This document shows, one piece after another, positions 7,802 through 16,774 of a DNA stretch of 64,000 nucleotides. Positions within the stretch are counted from its first letter, which is position 1. Every line of letters starts with the position of its first letter. Source of the DNA: Halomarina oriensis (GTDB lineage: Archaea; Halobacteriota; Halobacteria; Halobacteriales; Haloarculaceae); the NCBI RefSeq assembly GCF_009791395.1, contig NZ_WSZK01000023.1, positions 86,665 through 150,664 of the forward strand. Reading direction: 5' to 3'. Below the pieces are notes generated by a model. It had not been told where the DNA came from, made no database searches, and saw only the letters and a program-made list of their open reading frames with translations. Both the position numbers and the translations under genes were made by a program.

Positions 7802-8524
7802 TCAGTCGTCCTGCAGTCCCTCGTCGTGGAGGGCCTGGTCGAGGTCCGCGCGGATGCGCTCGCCCGTCTCGCGGTCACCGGCGGTGGTGACGATGCGGTT
7901 CTCCTGGACGCTGGAGCCGTCACGGATGAGCAGTCGGACGTTGCCGTGTTCGTCGGCACGGGTCGCCTTGGCACGAACGCCCGACCGCGACCCCGAACCA
8001 CCGGCGTCGATGGGGCCGGGGATGACCTTCTTGACGTGCGGGTGGGCAGCGACCGTCTCGACGGCGCGGCGGCCCGCCCGATTCCCGATGAGCGTGCTGT
8101 GAGCACCGCCCAACTTCTCGTGTGGAGCCTTGTCGACGGTTTCGAGCGCGGGTTCACCGCGCCGTTCGACGACTGCCTCGACGGGGTCCTCGCCGTCGAC
8201 GCGGTAGAAGGGGTAGTGCGCCTGCGCCCGGACCGACGAGAGCACCGTGCGGTCGCCCGTGGCGTACACCTCTTCGGGGCGCTTGCGGTGAATCTCGTCG
8301 GCGACGAGACCCGCGAAGTTGCGCAGTTCGGTGCCTTCGAGGTCACCCGTCTCCGGGGTCGTCGTGACGGTCCGGTCCGAGACCACCGCGTCGTCGCGGA
8401 GGGCGACGACGCGTGCTCGGTCACGGGAGAGGTCGAGGACGACGGTGTCGGCGTTGGCCGTCCGACAGACCAGACAGAAGTCGCCCGGTCTGTCGAGGTC
8501 GCTGGCGCACTGCCGACAGGTCAT
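7802..8524 (-). CDS. DUF2103 family predicted metal-binding protein
   Basis: 240 residues. The N-terminus has a zinc-ribbon-like pair, CRQC (residues 3-6) and CLVC, followed by a domain containing YATGDRTVLSSVRAQAHYPFY and PHVKKVIPGPIDAGGSGSRS, typical of the DUF2103 family. The function is unknown. The frame is open 45 bp further upstream, but the ATG at 8524 gives the zinc-ribbon start, and a TATA-like CTTATT (about 8548-8556) lies 27 bp above it. It sits between truD and the L37Ae operon, so an RNA-related role is possible, but that is speculation. Confidence 0.8.
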   Translation of the reverse strand: MTCRQCASDLDRPGDFCLVCRTANADTVVLDLSRDRARVVALRDDAVVSDRTVTTTPETGDLEGTELRNFAGLVADEIHRKRPEEVYATGDRTVLSSVRAQAHYPFYRVDGEDPVEAVVERRGEPALETVDKAPHEKLGGAHSTLIGNRAGRRAVETVAAHPHVKKVIPGPIDAGGSGSRSGVRAKATRADEHGNVRLLIRDGSSVQENRIVTTAGDRETGERIRADLDQALHDEGLQDD

Positions 8525-8598
8525 TGTCGGACGGTAGAGCGAGCGCCGAATAAGGGGGACGGTTTCCACGAACCGTCACGAACGACCACGGGAGAGAC

Positions 8599-9972
8599 TC
8601 AGGCGAGCGTCTCGGGGTCGGCCTTCAGGAACTCACGGAGCACGACCGTCGCGTACGACCCCGAGGGGAGGTCGAACGTGAACCGGAGCGCGTTCTCGGA
8701 GGCGACGGACTCGATTTCGAGGTCGCTTCGCAGGCGAATCGCTCGCCGCGTGCCCTCGGACTCGAAGCCGTGGGGGTTGTCGAAGTCGGCCGGGTCGAGG
8801 CCGGCCTCGTCGAGCACCGACCGTTCGAGTTCGCCCGGGTCGCCGTCGCCGAGTTCCGTCTCGGTACCGACCAGCGGCGCGGTGACGAACGCCCGGCCAC
8901 GCTCGCAGTGACGGGTGACGGTCCGAACGCGCGTCTCGTCGACACGCTGGAGGCGGTCGGTGTCCGGTCGGCCCTCCTCGTCGGTGAAACAGACCACGTC
9001 GCCCGCGACGGGGCGGTCGAACGGCAGTCCCCGCTCCAGTCGGACGGAGCAGATGCGGTTGAACAGATAGGACTGCGCCGCGTGGACGAACAGTCGCTGG
9101 AGGTTCGACGGCGCGGTTTCGAGGGCTTCGCGGAAGTCGTCGGGCGAGTCGTCGCCCTCGACGAGGCGGTGACACATCGCCCGTTCGTAGCCCAGTCGCT
9201 TCGGCAGGCGGTCGAGCGCCCCCTGCCAGTCGCGGGTCTCCTCGACGTAGCGACGGGCCTCTCGTGTCGAGTCGGGTTCGCGCTCGCTCGGATTGCCGAC
9301 GTAGGCCACGACCGCGCCCTCGTAGTCCTCGCGGACGATGGCCAGGCCCACCTCGTGGGTGACGGGGCGTTTCGACCCGAAGCGCTGGTGGCCGAAGTAG
9401 TTCGGGACGCAGACCGACGTCGCCAGCGGGAGCGAGTCGTCGACACCCGACACGGTGTTCGAGTCGGCGGTGTCGGCGTCACAGAACGCCGCGAGTTCGG
9501 CGGCGACGGTCGACGCCCGCTCGGGTCGCTCCACGTCGCGGACGACGAGTTCGAACTCGTTGCCTCGCAGGTCGCCGAACAGGACCGGTCGCCCGGTCCG
9601 GCCGAGCACCTCGACGGCGGCGTTCCTCAGGTCGGGCAGGTCGTTCTCGTCGGTGTCGACCGAGAACAGCTGTGTCGTGACGGCGCGCTTGTCCTTCGTC
9701 CCCGCCCACGAGACGCGCTCGCGGCTCATCCCCAGTCTGTCGGAGAGCGCCGACGCGAAGTCGTTGGTGTCCCAGCCGTGGAGCGTCGCGCGGAAGACGA
9801 GGTGGCCGTACGAACCGGGGTCGGCGTCGACCGGTTCGACGTCGACGGCCTCCAGTTCCCGGACCCGGAAGTCCTCGGGGCGAGCGCGGAGCCGGCCGCC
9901 GATGCCGGCCGCGTCGCTGACGTAGGACGCCATCCCGACCGCCTGCTCGACGGGGTGGCCCGGCCGCGTCAT
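8599..9972 (-). CDS. truD: tRNA pseudouridine(13) synthase TruD
   Basis: Isomerises uridine 13 in tRNAs. 457 residues, with the archaeal-type insertion domain. The catalytic Asp94 lies in [13 protein letters not shown] (residues 89-101), the TruD motif [12 protein letters not shown] and the C-terminal [14 protein letters not shown]… with [16 protein letters not shown] are also family hallmarks. The ATG at 9972 gives [20 protein letters not shown], resembling other haloarchaeal TruD starts, so the later Met at codon 14 is not preferred. It is transcribed toward DUF2103, 74 bp away. Confidence 0.95.
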   Translation of the reverse strand: MTRPGHPVEQAVGMASYVSDAAGIGGRLRARPEDFRVRELEAVDVEPVDADPGSYGHLVFRATLHGWDTNDFASALSDRLGMSRERVSWAGTKDKRAVTTQLFSVDTDENDLPDLRNAAVEVLGRTGRPVLFGDLRGNEFELVVRDVERPERASTVAAELAAFCDADTADSNTVSGVDDSLPLATSVCVPNYFGHQRFGSKRPVTHEVGLAIVREDYEGAVVAYVGNPSEREPDSTREARRYVEETRDWQGALDRLPKRLGYERAMCHRLVEGDDSPDDFREALETAPSNLQRLFVHAAQSYLFNRICSVRLERGLPFDRPVAGDVVCFTDEEGRPDTDRLQRVDETRVRTVTRHCERGRAFVTAPLVGTETELGDGDPGELERSVLDEAGLDPADFDNPHGFESEGTRRAIRLRSDLEIESVASENALRFTFDLPSGSYATVVLREFLKADPETLA

Positions 9973-10153
9973 CGGGCCTCCGTCGCGTCGAACGGCGTCT
10001 CAGCGTTCGTAGTCGTGGTCATACCCGGCGTAGACGTGGGGTCGGTAAGGGGTTGTCCATCGTCGGAGACCGCTCGTATCAACCCACCGCGAGGATGCGT
10101 ACTCTCTGCCGATTCCGACGCGCCTTTTCTACCGACGCTCCGAGGTGAGAGCG

Positions 10154-11242
10154 ATGGACCTGTTCACGCCCCTGACGCTGCGGGGTACGGAGATTCGGAA
10201 CCGCGTGATGGTGTCGCCGATGTGCCAGTACTCCTGTGCGCTCGACGGCCTGGCGACCGACTGGCACCTCGTCCACCTCGGTCAGCGGGCCTCGGGCGGC
10301 GCGGGCGTCGTGATGACCGAGGCGGCCGCCGTCAACCCGGAGGGCCGTATCTCGCCACACGACCTCGGCATCTGGAGCCAGGAGCACGCGAACGCGCTCG
10401 CTCCCACCACCCAGTTCGTCCGTGGGCAGGGCGCGACCCCGGCCATCCAACTCGCCCACGCCGGCCGGAAGGCGTCGACCCACCGCCCGTTCGCCGACGA
10501 GTCCGGCCCGGTCCACGGCGAGCACGGCTGGACGCCCGTCGGCCCGACCGACGAACCCTACCCCCACGACGACCCGCTCGACGTGGAGGCGCTCGACCAG
10601 GACGGTATCGAGGGGGTCGTCGACGACTTCCGGACGGCCGCCGAACTGTCGCTGGACGCCGGCTTCGAAATCGCCGAGGTCCACGGCGCGCACGGCTACC
10701 TGCTCCACGAGTTCTACTCCCCGGTGACGAACACCCGCGAGGACGACTACGGCGGCGACTTCACCGGACGCACCCGACTGATTCGGGAGGTGACCGCCGC
10801 CGTCCGCGAGGTCTGGCCCGACGACAAGCCCGTCTTCGTCCGCCTGTCGGCGACCGACTGGCTGCCGGACCGCGAGTCGTGGACCGTCGACGACACGGTT
10901 CGACTCTCTCGTGACCTCGAAGCGGCCGGCGCGGACCTCGTCGACGTGAGCGGGGGCGGTATCCACTCCGACCAGCAGGTGCCGGGGACCGGCGCACACT
11001 ACCAGGTGCCCTACGCCGAACGTGTCAAACACGAAGCCGAGGTCGCCTCGGGCGCGGTCGGGAAGATAACGACGCCGCAGGGAGCCGACGAGGTCATCCG
11101 CAACGAGCGGGCCGACCTCGCCATCCTCGCTCGGGAACACATCAACGACCCGTACTTCACGCTCCACGCGGGCGAGGAACTGGGCCGGATGGACGCCGTC
11201 GACGTGCCCGACCAGTACGAGAGGGGCTTCCCCTCGTCGTAG
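10154..11242 (+). CDS. Old Yellow Enzyme family NADH:flavin oxidoreductase (YqjM-like)
   Basis: An FMN-dependent ene-reductase in a TIM barrel, 362 residues. SPMCQYSC at 21-28 places Cys24 where YqjM-type enzymes have the FMN-tuning cysteine. AIQLAHAGRKAS supplies the conserved histidine region, and EVHGAHGYLLHEF with the TNTREDDYGG segment is the family signature. The C-terminal AREHINDPYF matches the FMN-phosphate-binding end. The substrate is probably an electrophilic alkene, but the physiological target is unknown. The GTG at 10145 is in frame; the ATG at 10154 gives the typical MDLFTPLTLRG start. Confidence 0.93.
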   Translation: MDLFTPLTLRGTEIRNRVMVSPMCQYSCALDGLATDWHLVHLGQRASGGAGVVMTEAAAVNPEGRISPHDLGIWSQEHANALAPTTQFVRGQGATPAIQLAHAGRKASTHRPFADESGPVHGEHGWTPVGPTDEPYPHDDPLDVEALDQDGIEGVVDDFRTAAELSLDAGFEIAEVHGAHGYLLHEFYSPVTNTREDDYGGDFTGRTRLIREVTAAVREVWPDDKPVFVRLSATDWLPDRESWTVDDTVRLSRDLEAAGADLVDVSGGGIHSDQQVPGTGAHYQVPYAERVKHEAEVASGAVGKITTPQGADEVIRNERADLAILAREHINDPYFTLHAGEELGRMDAVDVPDQYERGFPSS

Positions 11243-11261
11243 TCGAGGACGGGTCGGTCGA

Positions 11262-11600
11262 CTACAGCAGCGAGAGGTCGCCGGTCACCTTGTCGACCAT
11301 CGCGTCGTTCGCGGGGCCGACCGCGAGCGTCGTGACGGTGCCGGGGTCCAGTTGCGTGTGGCCGGCGTCGCGGACGACGGCGTGTGGAAGCCCCTCGCGG
11401 CGGGCCTGCTCTGCGAGTTCGAACACCTCGGACTCGCCGCTGGCCTCGAGGACGATCTTCTTCTGCCCGCCGGACTTCCACTCGCGCTGGGCGTCGGGAC
11501 CGGCGTTCTCGTAGGCAGAGAGCGAGGCGTGGGCGACCTGTGCGGCGAGTTTGCCGGTGCCCATCCCGATGTCCGTACGGGCGACGATGGCCTGTTTCAT
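11262..11600 (-). CDS. pth2: Peptidyl-tRNA hydrolase Pth2
   Basis: Releases peptides from peptidyl-tRNA that drops off the ribosome. 112 residues, the usual Pth2 size. The sequence begins [20 protein letters not shown] (conserved Lys/Gly-rich active-site region). It continues with QVAHAS, then [12 protein letters not shown] and [18 protein letters not shown], all Pth2 hallmarks. The frame stays open far upstream, but the ATG at 11600 is the family start. It converges on the Old Yellow Enzyme gene with a 19-bp gap. Confidence 0.95.
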   Translation of the reverse strand: MKQAIVARTDIGMGTGKLAAQVAHASLSAYENAGPDAQREWKSGGQKKIVLEASGESEVFELAEQARREGLPHAVVRDAGHTQLDPGTVTTLAVGPANDAMVDKVTGDLSLL

Positions 11601-11687
11601 ACCCCACGCTGGGTGAGACGGCCAAAGCGCTGACGACTCGTCGGGAGCGAGGGGAAGAGCTATGCCGCAGTTGTCGAACACCCAACC

Positions 11688-12410
11688 ATGCTCGGTCCCC
11701 TCCGCCGACCCGACAGCTACTTCCAGCGTCACACGCCCGGTCTCCGTCTCAGGCGGGCGATGACCGTCGCCCTCCTCGTCGCCCTCGTCGCCACCGCGAC
11801 CATCGGCGTCTTCGGCTACACGCTCGCCGAACGGGCCGGCGACACGACGGTGACCGTCGACAACGAGAACCGGCCCGACGAGTGGGTCTGTGAACAGCAC
11901 GGCGACGACCCCGACTCGCCGTTCGCCGACGGCTGTGACCAGCCGGCAGAACGCGAGGTCCGTGCGAGTTCGCTCGTCTGGGACGCCGTCGAGGGGCAGC
12001 TCCCGCTCGTCTTCTTCGCCTCGCTTTCCGGGTGGTTCTTCGGCGGCGTCGGGATGCACCTGCTGACCGCACTGGCCGGCGGCGAGGGCTCGTTCGGCGA
12101 CTCGCTGGCCGTCGCAGGGTGGGCACAGGCCGCGACCCTGCCGCAGTTCGTCGTACTCGGCGTCGTGTTCTTCACGTTCGCCAGCGGGTTCGACTTCGGC
12201 GGCGGGGAGGCCGCCCTGCGCTCGCAGGTGGCGACGCTCCGGAGCGACCTCCAGCACCCGCTGGTCGTCCTCGGTGCGGTGGTGACGACGGTGTGGCAGG
12301 CCGCCGTCTACTACCACGGGATGCGCCACGCCCGGAACGTGAGTTCTGACGCCGCGCTCGGTATCGCCGTCGTCGTCGGACTGCTCTCGCTGGCCGGGAC
12401 GGTGCTCTGA
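11688..12410 (+). CDS. YIP1 family integral membrane protein
   Basis: 240 residues with about five transmembrane helices (around 25-45, 100-125, 140-160, 185-205 and 220-240). Between helices 1 and 2 is an acidic outward loop of about 50 residues with two cysteines ([10 protein letters not shown] and ADGCDQPAE). The pattern [20 protein letters not shown] near 105-125 is typical of haloarchaeal YIP1-like proteins. The function is unknown in archaea; eukaryotic relatives act in vesicle traffic. It is divergent from pth2 with an 87-bp shared upstream region. Confidence 0.7.
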   Translation: MLGPLRRPDSYFQRHTPGLRLRRAMTVALLVALVATATIGVFGYTLAERAGDTTVTVDNENRPDEWVCEQHGDDPDSPFADGCDQPAEREVRASSLVWDAVEGQLPLVFFASLSGWFFGGVGMHLLTALAGGEGSFGDSLAVAGWAQAATLPQFVVLGVVFFTFASGFDFGGGEAALRSQVATLRSDLQHPLVVLGAVVTTVWQAAVYYHGMRHARNVSSDAALGIAVVVGLLSLAGTVL

Positions 12411-12516
12411 AGCGTCGAGTGCGCCACCGGTCGGTCACGGCGGGGCCCCGGGACGGGAACGCCGACGCGCCCGACTGACCGAGGGGTTTTACCCCCTGTC
12501 GGTCGCTCGTTCCGGC

Positions 12517-13104
12517 ATGATACTGTCGGACGTGGACATCCTCGAACGACTGAACGACGGTACACTGGTCGTCGAACCGTTAGACGACGTCGACCTCCAG
12601 GTCCAACCCGCGAGCGTCGACGTACGACTCGGGCGAACGTTCCTGGAGTTCCAGCGTGCGAACATCCCGTGTATCCACCCCAACCGCGAGACGGAGGTCG
12701 ACGACTACGTCACCGAGACGACCGTCGAGGAGGGCGGCGAGTTCATCCTCCACCCCGGCGACTTCGTCCTCGGGACGACCCACGAACGCGTCGAGGTGCC
12801 GCCGGACCTCGTCGCGCAGGTCGAAGGTCGCTCGTCGCTCGGGCGACTGGCCGTCGTCGTCCACGCGACGGCGGGGTTCATCGACCCCGGCTTCCGGGGC
12901 CACGTCACGCTCGAACTCTCCAACCTGGGAACCGCTCCGGTCGCGCTCTCGCCGGGGATGCGCGTCTCACAACTCGTCTTCACCGAGTTGAGCACGCCCG
13001 CTGCACGCCCCTACGGCAGCGAGCGTGGCTCGAAGTACCAGGACCAGGCCGGCCCGCAGGCCTCCCGGATTCGAGGCGACAGGGAGTTCGGAGGCGACCA
13101 ATGA
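12517..13104 (+). CDS. dcd: dCTP deaminase
   Basis: Deaminates dCTP toward dUMP/dTTP synthesis. 195 residues of the dCTP deaminase/dUTPase trimeric fold. [17 protein letters not shown] at 104-120 and [16 protein letters not shown] at 121-136 are the conserved motifs; Glu133 is the expected catalytic acid. Whether this form is mono- or bifunctional cannot be decided from sequence. A TATA-like GTTTTAC near 12485 sits about 30 bp above the ATG, so the mRNA is probably leaderless. Its TGA overlaps a 13-codon ORF that leads into the ThiR-like gene. Confidence 0.94.
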   Translation: MILSDVDILERLNDGTLVVEPLDDVDLQVQPASVDVRLGRTFLEFQRANIPCIHPNRETEVDDYVTETTVEEGGEFILHPGDFVLGTTHERVEVPPDLVAQVEGRSSLGRLAVVVHATAGFIDPGFRGHVTLELSNLGTAPVALSPGMRVSQLVFTELSTPAARPYGSERGSKYQDQAGPQASRIRGDREFGGDQ

Positions 13105-13142
13105 GTGTGAGAGACGACCACCCGAAGGGAGTCCGACCATGA
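13101..13142 (+). CDS. 13-codon linking ORF between dcd and the ThiR-like gene
   Basis: ATG at 13101 overlaps the dcd stop (ATGA), reads [13 protein letters not shown], and ends in a TGA at 13140-13142 that overlaps the start of the next gene (ATGA again). It exactly fills the 34-bp gap between dcd and the regulator. A ribosome finishing dcd could therefore restart here and then restart again on the regulator. Two perfect overlaps could still be chance, since ATGA is common at haloarchaeal gene joints. Confidence 0.4.
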   Translation: MSVRDDHPKGVRP

Positions 13143-14035
13143 AGTTCATCGAAGAGGTGGTCGTCGACCAGTTCCTGCCGACGTTCCGCTCGATGCTCGC
13201 CGAGGACCTCCGTGGCCGGGGCCTCACACAGCGCGAGGTGGCGACGCTGCTCGGCATCTCACAGAGCGCCGTCTCGAAGTACGCCCACGGCGACGTCGAG
13301 CGAAACGAGCGGGTGCTGGCGGACCAGCGCGTCCAGTCGCTGGTCGAACGTCTCGGCGCGGGACTCGCCAGCGAGGAGACGACCCCCGTGCAGGCGCTCG
13401 CGGAGGCGGAGGTGCTCGTCCGGCAACTCGAACGCGGTGACCTGCTGGCGACGCTCCACGAGGAGGCGATGCCCGAACTCGCCGCCTACGACGGCGAGTT
13501 CTCGATTCACGACGCCGACAGCGACCTCCGGGCCGCCGAACGCGCGCTCTCGTCGGTCCGCCGTGGGCTTCGCGTCCTGGAGAACACCAGCGGGTTCGCC
13601 GGCCTCATCCCCGCCGTCGGGTCGAACCTCGTGATGTGTCTCCCCGACGCGACGGGTATCGACGACGTCGCCGGCGTCCCCGGTCGCATCCTCGACGTGA
13701 AGGGGCGGGCGACGGTCCCCGGCGACCCCGAGTTCGGCGTCAGCGAACACGTCGCTCGCGTGCTGCTGGCCACCCGTGCAGGCGGGTCGGACGCACGCGC
13801 CGCGCTCAACGTCCACTACGACGAGTCGGTGCTCGAGGGGTTGAACGAACAGGGACTCACCGCCGTCGGGTTCGACCCCGAGGCCCCGCTCGACGACGCC
13901 ATCGCGGCGGCGCTGGCCGACGTCCCGGACGTCGACGCCCTCTACCAGTCGGGCGCGTTCGGCATCGAACCGGTCGTCTACGTCCTCGCGAACGACGCGG
14001 CGACGGCGGCCCAGCGAGTCAGGAGGCTGGTGTGA
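13139..14035 (+). CDS. ThiR-like transcriptional regulator (HTH + ThiN domain)
   Basis: 298 residues. Residues about 29-48 (LTQREVATLLGISQSAVSKY) form a classic helix-turn-helix. From about 115 onward is a ThiN domain (ERALSSVRRGLRVLENTSGF, LIPAVGSNLVMCLPDATGID, VPGRILDVKGRATVPG, EFGVSEHVARVLL), the thiamine-phosphate synthase fold that in this fusion senses thiamine phosphates. Archaeal HTH-ThiN proteins (ThiR) control thiamine genes such as thi4 and thiC. It sits in a coupled run after dcd and overlaps the next methyltransferase by GTGA. The likely target in this window is the palindrome at thi4. Confidence 0.88.
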   Translation: MKFIEEVVVDQFLPTFRSMLAEDLRGRGLTQREVATLLGISQSAVSKYAHGDVERNERVLADQRVQSLVERLGAGLASEETTPVQALAEAEVLVRQLERGDLLATLHEEAMPELAAYDGEFSIHDADSDLRAAERALSSVRRGLRVLENTSGFAGLIPAVGSNLVMCLPDATGIDDVAGVPGRILDVKGRATVPGDPEFGVSEHVARVLLATRAGGSDARAALNVHYDESVLEGLNEQGLTAVGFDPEAPLDDAIAAALADVPDVDALYQSGAFGIEPVVYVLANDAATAAQRVRRLV

Positions 14036-14712
14036 GCGACCGCGACCCCGTCCAGGAGTTCTACGGCCGGTACGCCGCGCTGTACGACGCCATCGCAACC
14101 GCCCCTGGCGTCACACGCTGGCGAGCGAGCGCCGGCGACGCCCTCGACCTCGGACCGGGCGACACCGTCGTCGAGATGGGCTGTGGGACCGGCGCGAACC
14201 TGCCCCACCTCCGTGAGCGCGTCGGCCCCGAGGGTCGCGTCGTCGGACTCGACCTCACGCGCCCGCTGCTGGTGCGAGCACGCGAACGCGTCGAGCGCCA
14301 CGGATGGGAGAACGTCGCCGTCGTACAGGCGGACGCGACTGCACCGCCGGTCGCCCGGACCGACGCGATACTCGGGTCGTTCGTCGTCGGGCTGCTCCCC
14401 GACCCCGCGGCGGCCGTCGCCGACTGGTGCTCCCTGACCGACGGCCGCATCGCGCTGCTCGACGGGACGAGCAGTTCGCACCCGTTCGGCGCGTTCGCCA
14501 ACCCCCTGTTCGGTGCGTTCGTCGGTGCCGGTGCTCCCGCGGACTCGCTCGGCGAGTCCGTTCGGCAGGCACTCGCGGGGGGAGACGCCCGCGAGGGGTT
14601 GGACGAGAAGGTCGCTGCTGCCCGCGAGGAACTCACCGCACGGTCGAGCGACCGCAGGTACGACGAGCACGCAGCGGGGTTCGTCAGCGTTCTGAGTGGC
14701 GACGTCGGCTGA
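14032..14712 (+). CDS. Class I SAM-dependent methyltransferase
   Basis: 226 residues from a GTG at 14032 that overlaps the preceding stop (GTGA). SAM motif I is VVEMGCGTGANLPHL (about 44-58), followed by VVGLDLTRPLLVRARERV (motif II acidic end) and the VVQADATAPP loop. The N-terminal VQEFYGRYAALYDAIATAPG resembles UbiE/Coq5-like and small-molecule methyltransferases, but the substrate cannot be assigned. Translation is probably coupled to the ThiR-like gene, so a link to thiamine regulation is possible, though co-location alone is weak evidence. Confidence 0.85.
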   Translation: MSDRDPVQEFYGRYAALYDAIATAPGVTRWRASAGDALDLGPGDTVVEMGCGTGANLPHLRERVGPEGRVVGLDLTRPLLVRARERVERHGWENVAVVQADATAPPVARTDAILGSFVVGLLPDPAAAVADWCSLTDGRIALLDGTSSSHPFGAFANPLFGAFVGAGAPADSLGESVRQALAGGDAREGLDEKVAAAREELTARSSDRRYDEHAAGFVSVLSGDVG

Positions 14713-14822
14713 CCGTTCACGAGGCTCGTGGCCGTTCCCGGCCGCCGTGGACTCGACGACGGTCCACCCGGCCTCAAGCGGCGTCACGGAACCCTTAACC
14801 GAGCGGACGCAGACGAGCGACC

Positions 14823-15680
14823 ATGCGCCGCCTCCTCCCGCTTCTCCTCGCAGTGCTGGTCGTGCTGGCTGGCTGCAACGGCATCGGTCTCCCGGGGTCG
14901 GGAGACGAACCGGGTCTCGATACGAACACGACGGAGACACCGATGGCGACGCCGGGGACGCCGGGTGAGAACGTCACCGGCGAGTCGGTGAAAGCCGAGG
15001 CACTCGCCGCTATCGAGGCCGTCGAGACCTACCGCCTTCGGGCGAACCAGACGACGCGCTACGCCGAACTAAACCGCACCGTCAACTCGACGGTGAACGG
15101 GACGTTCGACCGGACGGTCCGGAACGCCAGTCTCGTCCAGAACCTGACGGCGAGGAGTCTCGCGTTCTCCGTCGAGACGTACGTCGACGGGGCCAGCGAG
15201 ACCCGCTATCAGTACAGTCGCATCTACGAACAGGAGTACGACTCCCGGTGGATCAGGACCGACCTCTCGGGCAACTTCTCGGCGACGTGGGAGCAGTACG
15301 ACACCCTCTCGCGCCAGCGAGCGCTACTCGAAGCCTCGAACGTCACCCTCGACGGCATCGAGCGCGTGAACGGAACCGACGTCTACGTCCTGACCGCCAC
15401 CACCAACCGGAGCGAGTACGAGGCGCTCGGCATCGGAACGGGCGGTGCGGCCAACGTCTCGACCGTTTCGGCGACGTTCTACGTAGGTGTCGAGGACGAC
15501 CGACTCGTCCGTTCGACGGTGAACGTCTCGGGGACCGAACGGGCGAGCGGGCGGACGCTGACGTTCGAGCGGACGACCGACCTCCGGTTCGACGGCTACG
15601 GCGAACCGGTAGACATCCAGCTACCGGCCGGCGCGAGCGACGCCGTGACGGTGGCCTCGCCGAACGGAACCGTCGCGTAG
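14823..15680 (+). CDS. Haloarchaeal lipoprotein, outward-facing
   Basis: 285 residues. A Sec-type signal (MRRLLPLLLAVLVVLAGC) ends in the lipobox LAGC with Cys18, then a Thr/Gly/Pro-rich linker and a ~230-residue domain. The domain is rich in N-glycosylation sequons (NQT, NRT, NST, NGT, NAS, NLT, NFS, NVT, NRS, NVS), as expected for a surface protein of a halophile. The fold resembles LolA-like lipid-carrier or outer-surface domains in its alternating strands, but that is a guess. It has no obvious partner genes. Confidence 0.75.
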   Translation: MRRLLPLLLAVLVVLAGCNGIGLPGSGDEPGLDTNTTETPMATPGTPGENVTGESVKAEALAAIEAVETYRLRANQTTRYAELNRTVNSTVNGTFDRTVRNASLVQNLTARSLAFSVETYVDGASETRYQYSRIYEQEYDSRWIRTDLSGNFSATWEQYDTLSRQRALLEASNVTLDGIERVNGTDVYVLTATTNRSEYEALGIGTGGAANVSTVSATFYVGVEDDRLVRSTVNVSGTERASGRTLTFERTTDLRFDGYGEPVDIQLPAGASDAVTVASPNGTVA

Positions 15681-16084
15681 TCACTGGGCGCTTCTCCGAC
15701 GGGGTCGGCCGACGAGCAGGCGACGCGCTGGAAGCGGCGTGGCCGTGCGTCGCGCGCCGTGGGGCCGAATCCACGGGTGAGGGGTTCCTCTCGGGCGACC
15801 ACGCCGTGCTGGTCAGACGATGGCGAGGCTGGCCGCGTTCCGGTACTTGAACGTGCGGCGTCGGTCGCGGGGCGGACCGAACAGTGCGTGGTACCGCGAG
15901 CGAACGGAGTTCCCGCGAACGAAGCGAGCGGGAGCACGGAAGACGAGCGGAGCGAGTCCTCCGGAGTGAGCGAGCGGGCTGACGAGCGACCAACGGGAGC
16001 GAGGAGGCTTTTGCCAGCGAGCCGAGTGCGACCGCGAGACACTGCCGAGCGTGTCGCACTCTGGCGAGCGCAGCAAAAGGTGGT
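15681..16084. other. Intergenic region with dispersed-repeat sequence
   Basis: This 404-bp gap between the lipoprotein and engB has no credible gene. Its right half is packed with GAGCGAAGCGAG-type runs and inverted repeats. It includes a 61-bp stretch (15905-15965) also found near 41.4 kb. A minus-strand frame ending at 15813 (…RTFKYRNAASLAIV) has no acceptable start and looks like repeat readthrough. Confidence 0.6.
15905..15965. repeat. Dispersed hairpin repeat, copy A
   Basis: 61 bp from CGGAGTTCCCGCGA to CCTCCGGA, matching 41397-41457 at about 54 of 61 positions by eye with no gaps. The right half can fold as CGGAAGAC…GTCCTCCG, one pairing weaker than in the other copy (CGGAAGAC…GTCTTCCG). 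Confidence 0.7.
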
Positions 16085-16702
16085 TCAGAAGAACTGGAAC
16101 AGGTCGTCCCGGCCGGCGTCGTGGAGGTGGGTGCGGACGGCGTCGGTCAGCGGCGTGATGGACCCCCGTTTCGCCGTGATGGGGGCGACGGTGTCCTGCC
16201 ACTGCTTCCAGGGCGGGTAGAGACCGAGGCGGTCACACACCTCGTCGAGGCGGTCGTCGCGGTCGTCGACCTTGTCCATCTTGTTGACGGCGACGACACA
16301 GGGGATGCCGAGGTCCTCGAACAGGTAGAACAGTTCGACGACGTGGGGAATCTCGTCGGGGCCGGAGTGACGGTCGATGATGTCGACGACGCTCTTGCCG
16401 TCGACGACGACGACGCCCACGAGGATGCTGTCGGCGTGCTCCTCCAGGTAGTGGACGATGTTCGTCTTGATCGCCTCGCGGTGGTCGGCCTCGACGCCCT
16501 CCATGAACCCGAAACCGGGGAGGTCAGTCAACACGAAGTCGTGGGACGACCAGTCGTAGTGGTTCGGCGAGCGCGTGACGCCCGGCTTCCCACCGGTCGA
16601 GAACTGCTTGCCCGTGAGTTCCCGCATCAGCGTCGACTTCCCGACGTTGGACCGACCGACCAACACCACCTCCGCGCCCCGCTCGGGGCGACCCTCGAAC
16701 AT
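16085..16702 (-). CDS. engB: GTP-binding protein EngB
   Basis: A 205-residue YihA/EngB GTPase, involved in ribosome assembly in bacteria. G1 is GRSNVGKS (16-23), G2 lies around [14 protein letters not shown]3 is DLPGFG and G4 is NKMD ([12 protein letters not shown]). The C-terminal NAITAKRG-like segment (APITAKRG) gives G5. The ATG at 16702 is 27 bp below a TATA-like CTTATC (about 16727-16733 on the minus strand). It is divergent from the formyl-THF ligase-like gene. Confidence 0.93.
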   Translation of the reverse strand: MFEGRPERGAEVVLVGRSNVGKSTLMRELTGKQFSTGGKPGVTRSPNHYDWSSHDFVLTDLPGFGFMEGVEADHREAIKTNIVHYLEEHADSILVGVVVVDGKSVVDIIDRHSGPDEIPHVVELFYLFEDLGIPCVVAVNKMDKVDDRDDRLDEVCDRLGLYPPWKQWQDTVAPITAKRGSITPLTDAVRTHLHDAGRDDLFQFF

Positions 16703-16774
16703 ACCCGTCGTACCCCGTCAGCGCCGATAAGTGCGGCGGGACACGCCTTTGTCACGGCCGCACGTCCCGTCGGT

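Noticed and set aside
8770-10914. Very long plus-strand open frame (714 codons) opposite truD and into the Old Yellow Enzyme gene
   Set aside because: It is an antisense shadow of a high-GC gene whose own strand encodes a clear TruD. It has no recognisable domain and extends through two unrelated genes.
15813-16202. Minus-strand frame ending RTFKYRNAASLAIV
   Set aside because: No acceptable start codon near the plausible end, and most of the frame is repeat DNA and part of engB in another frame.
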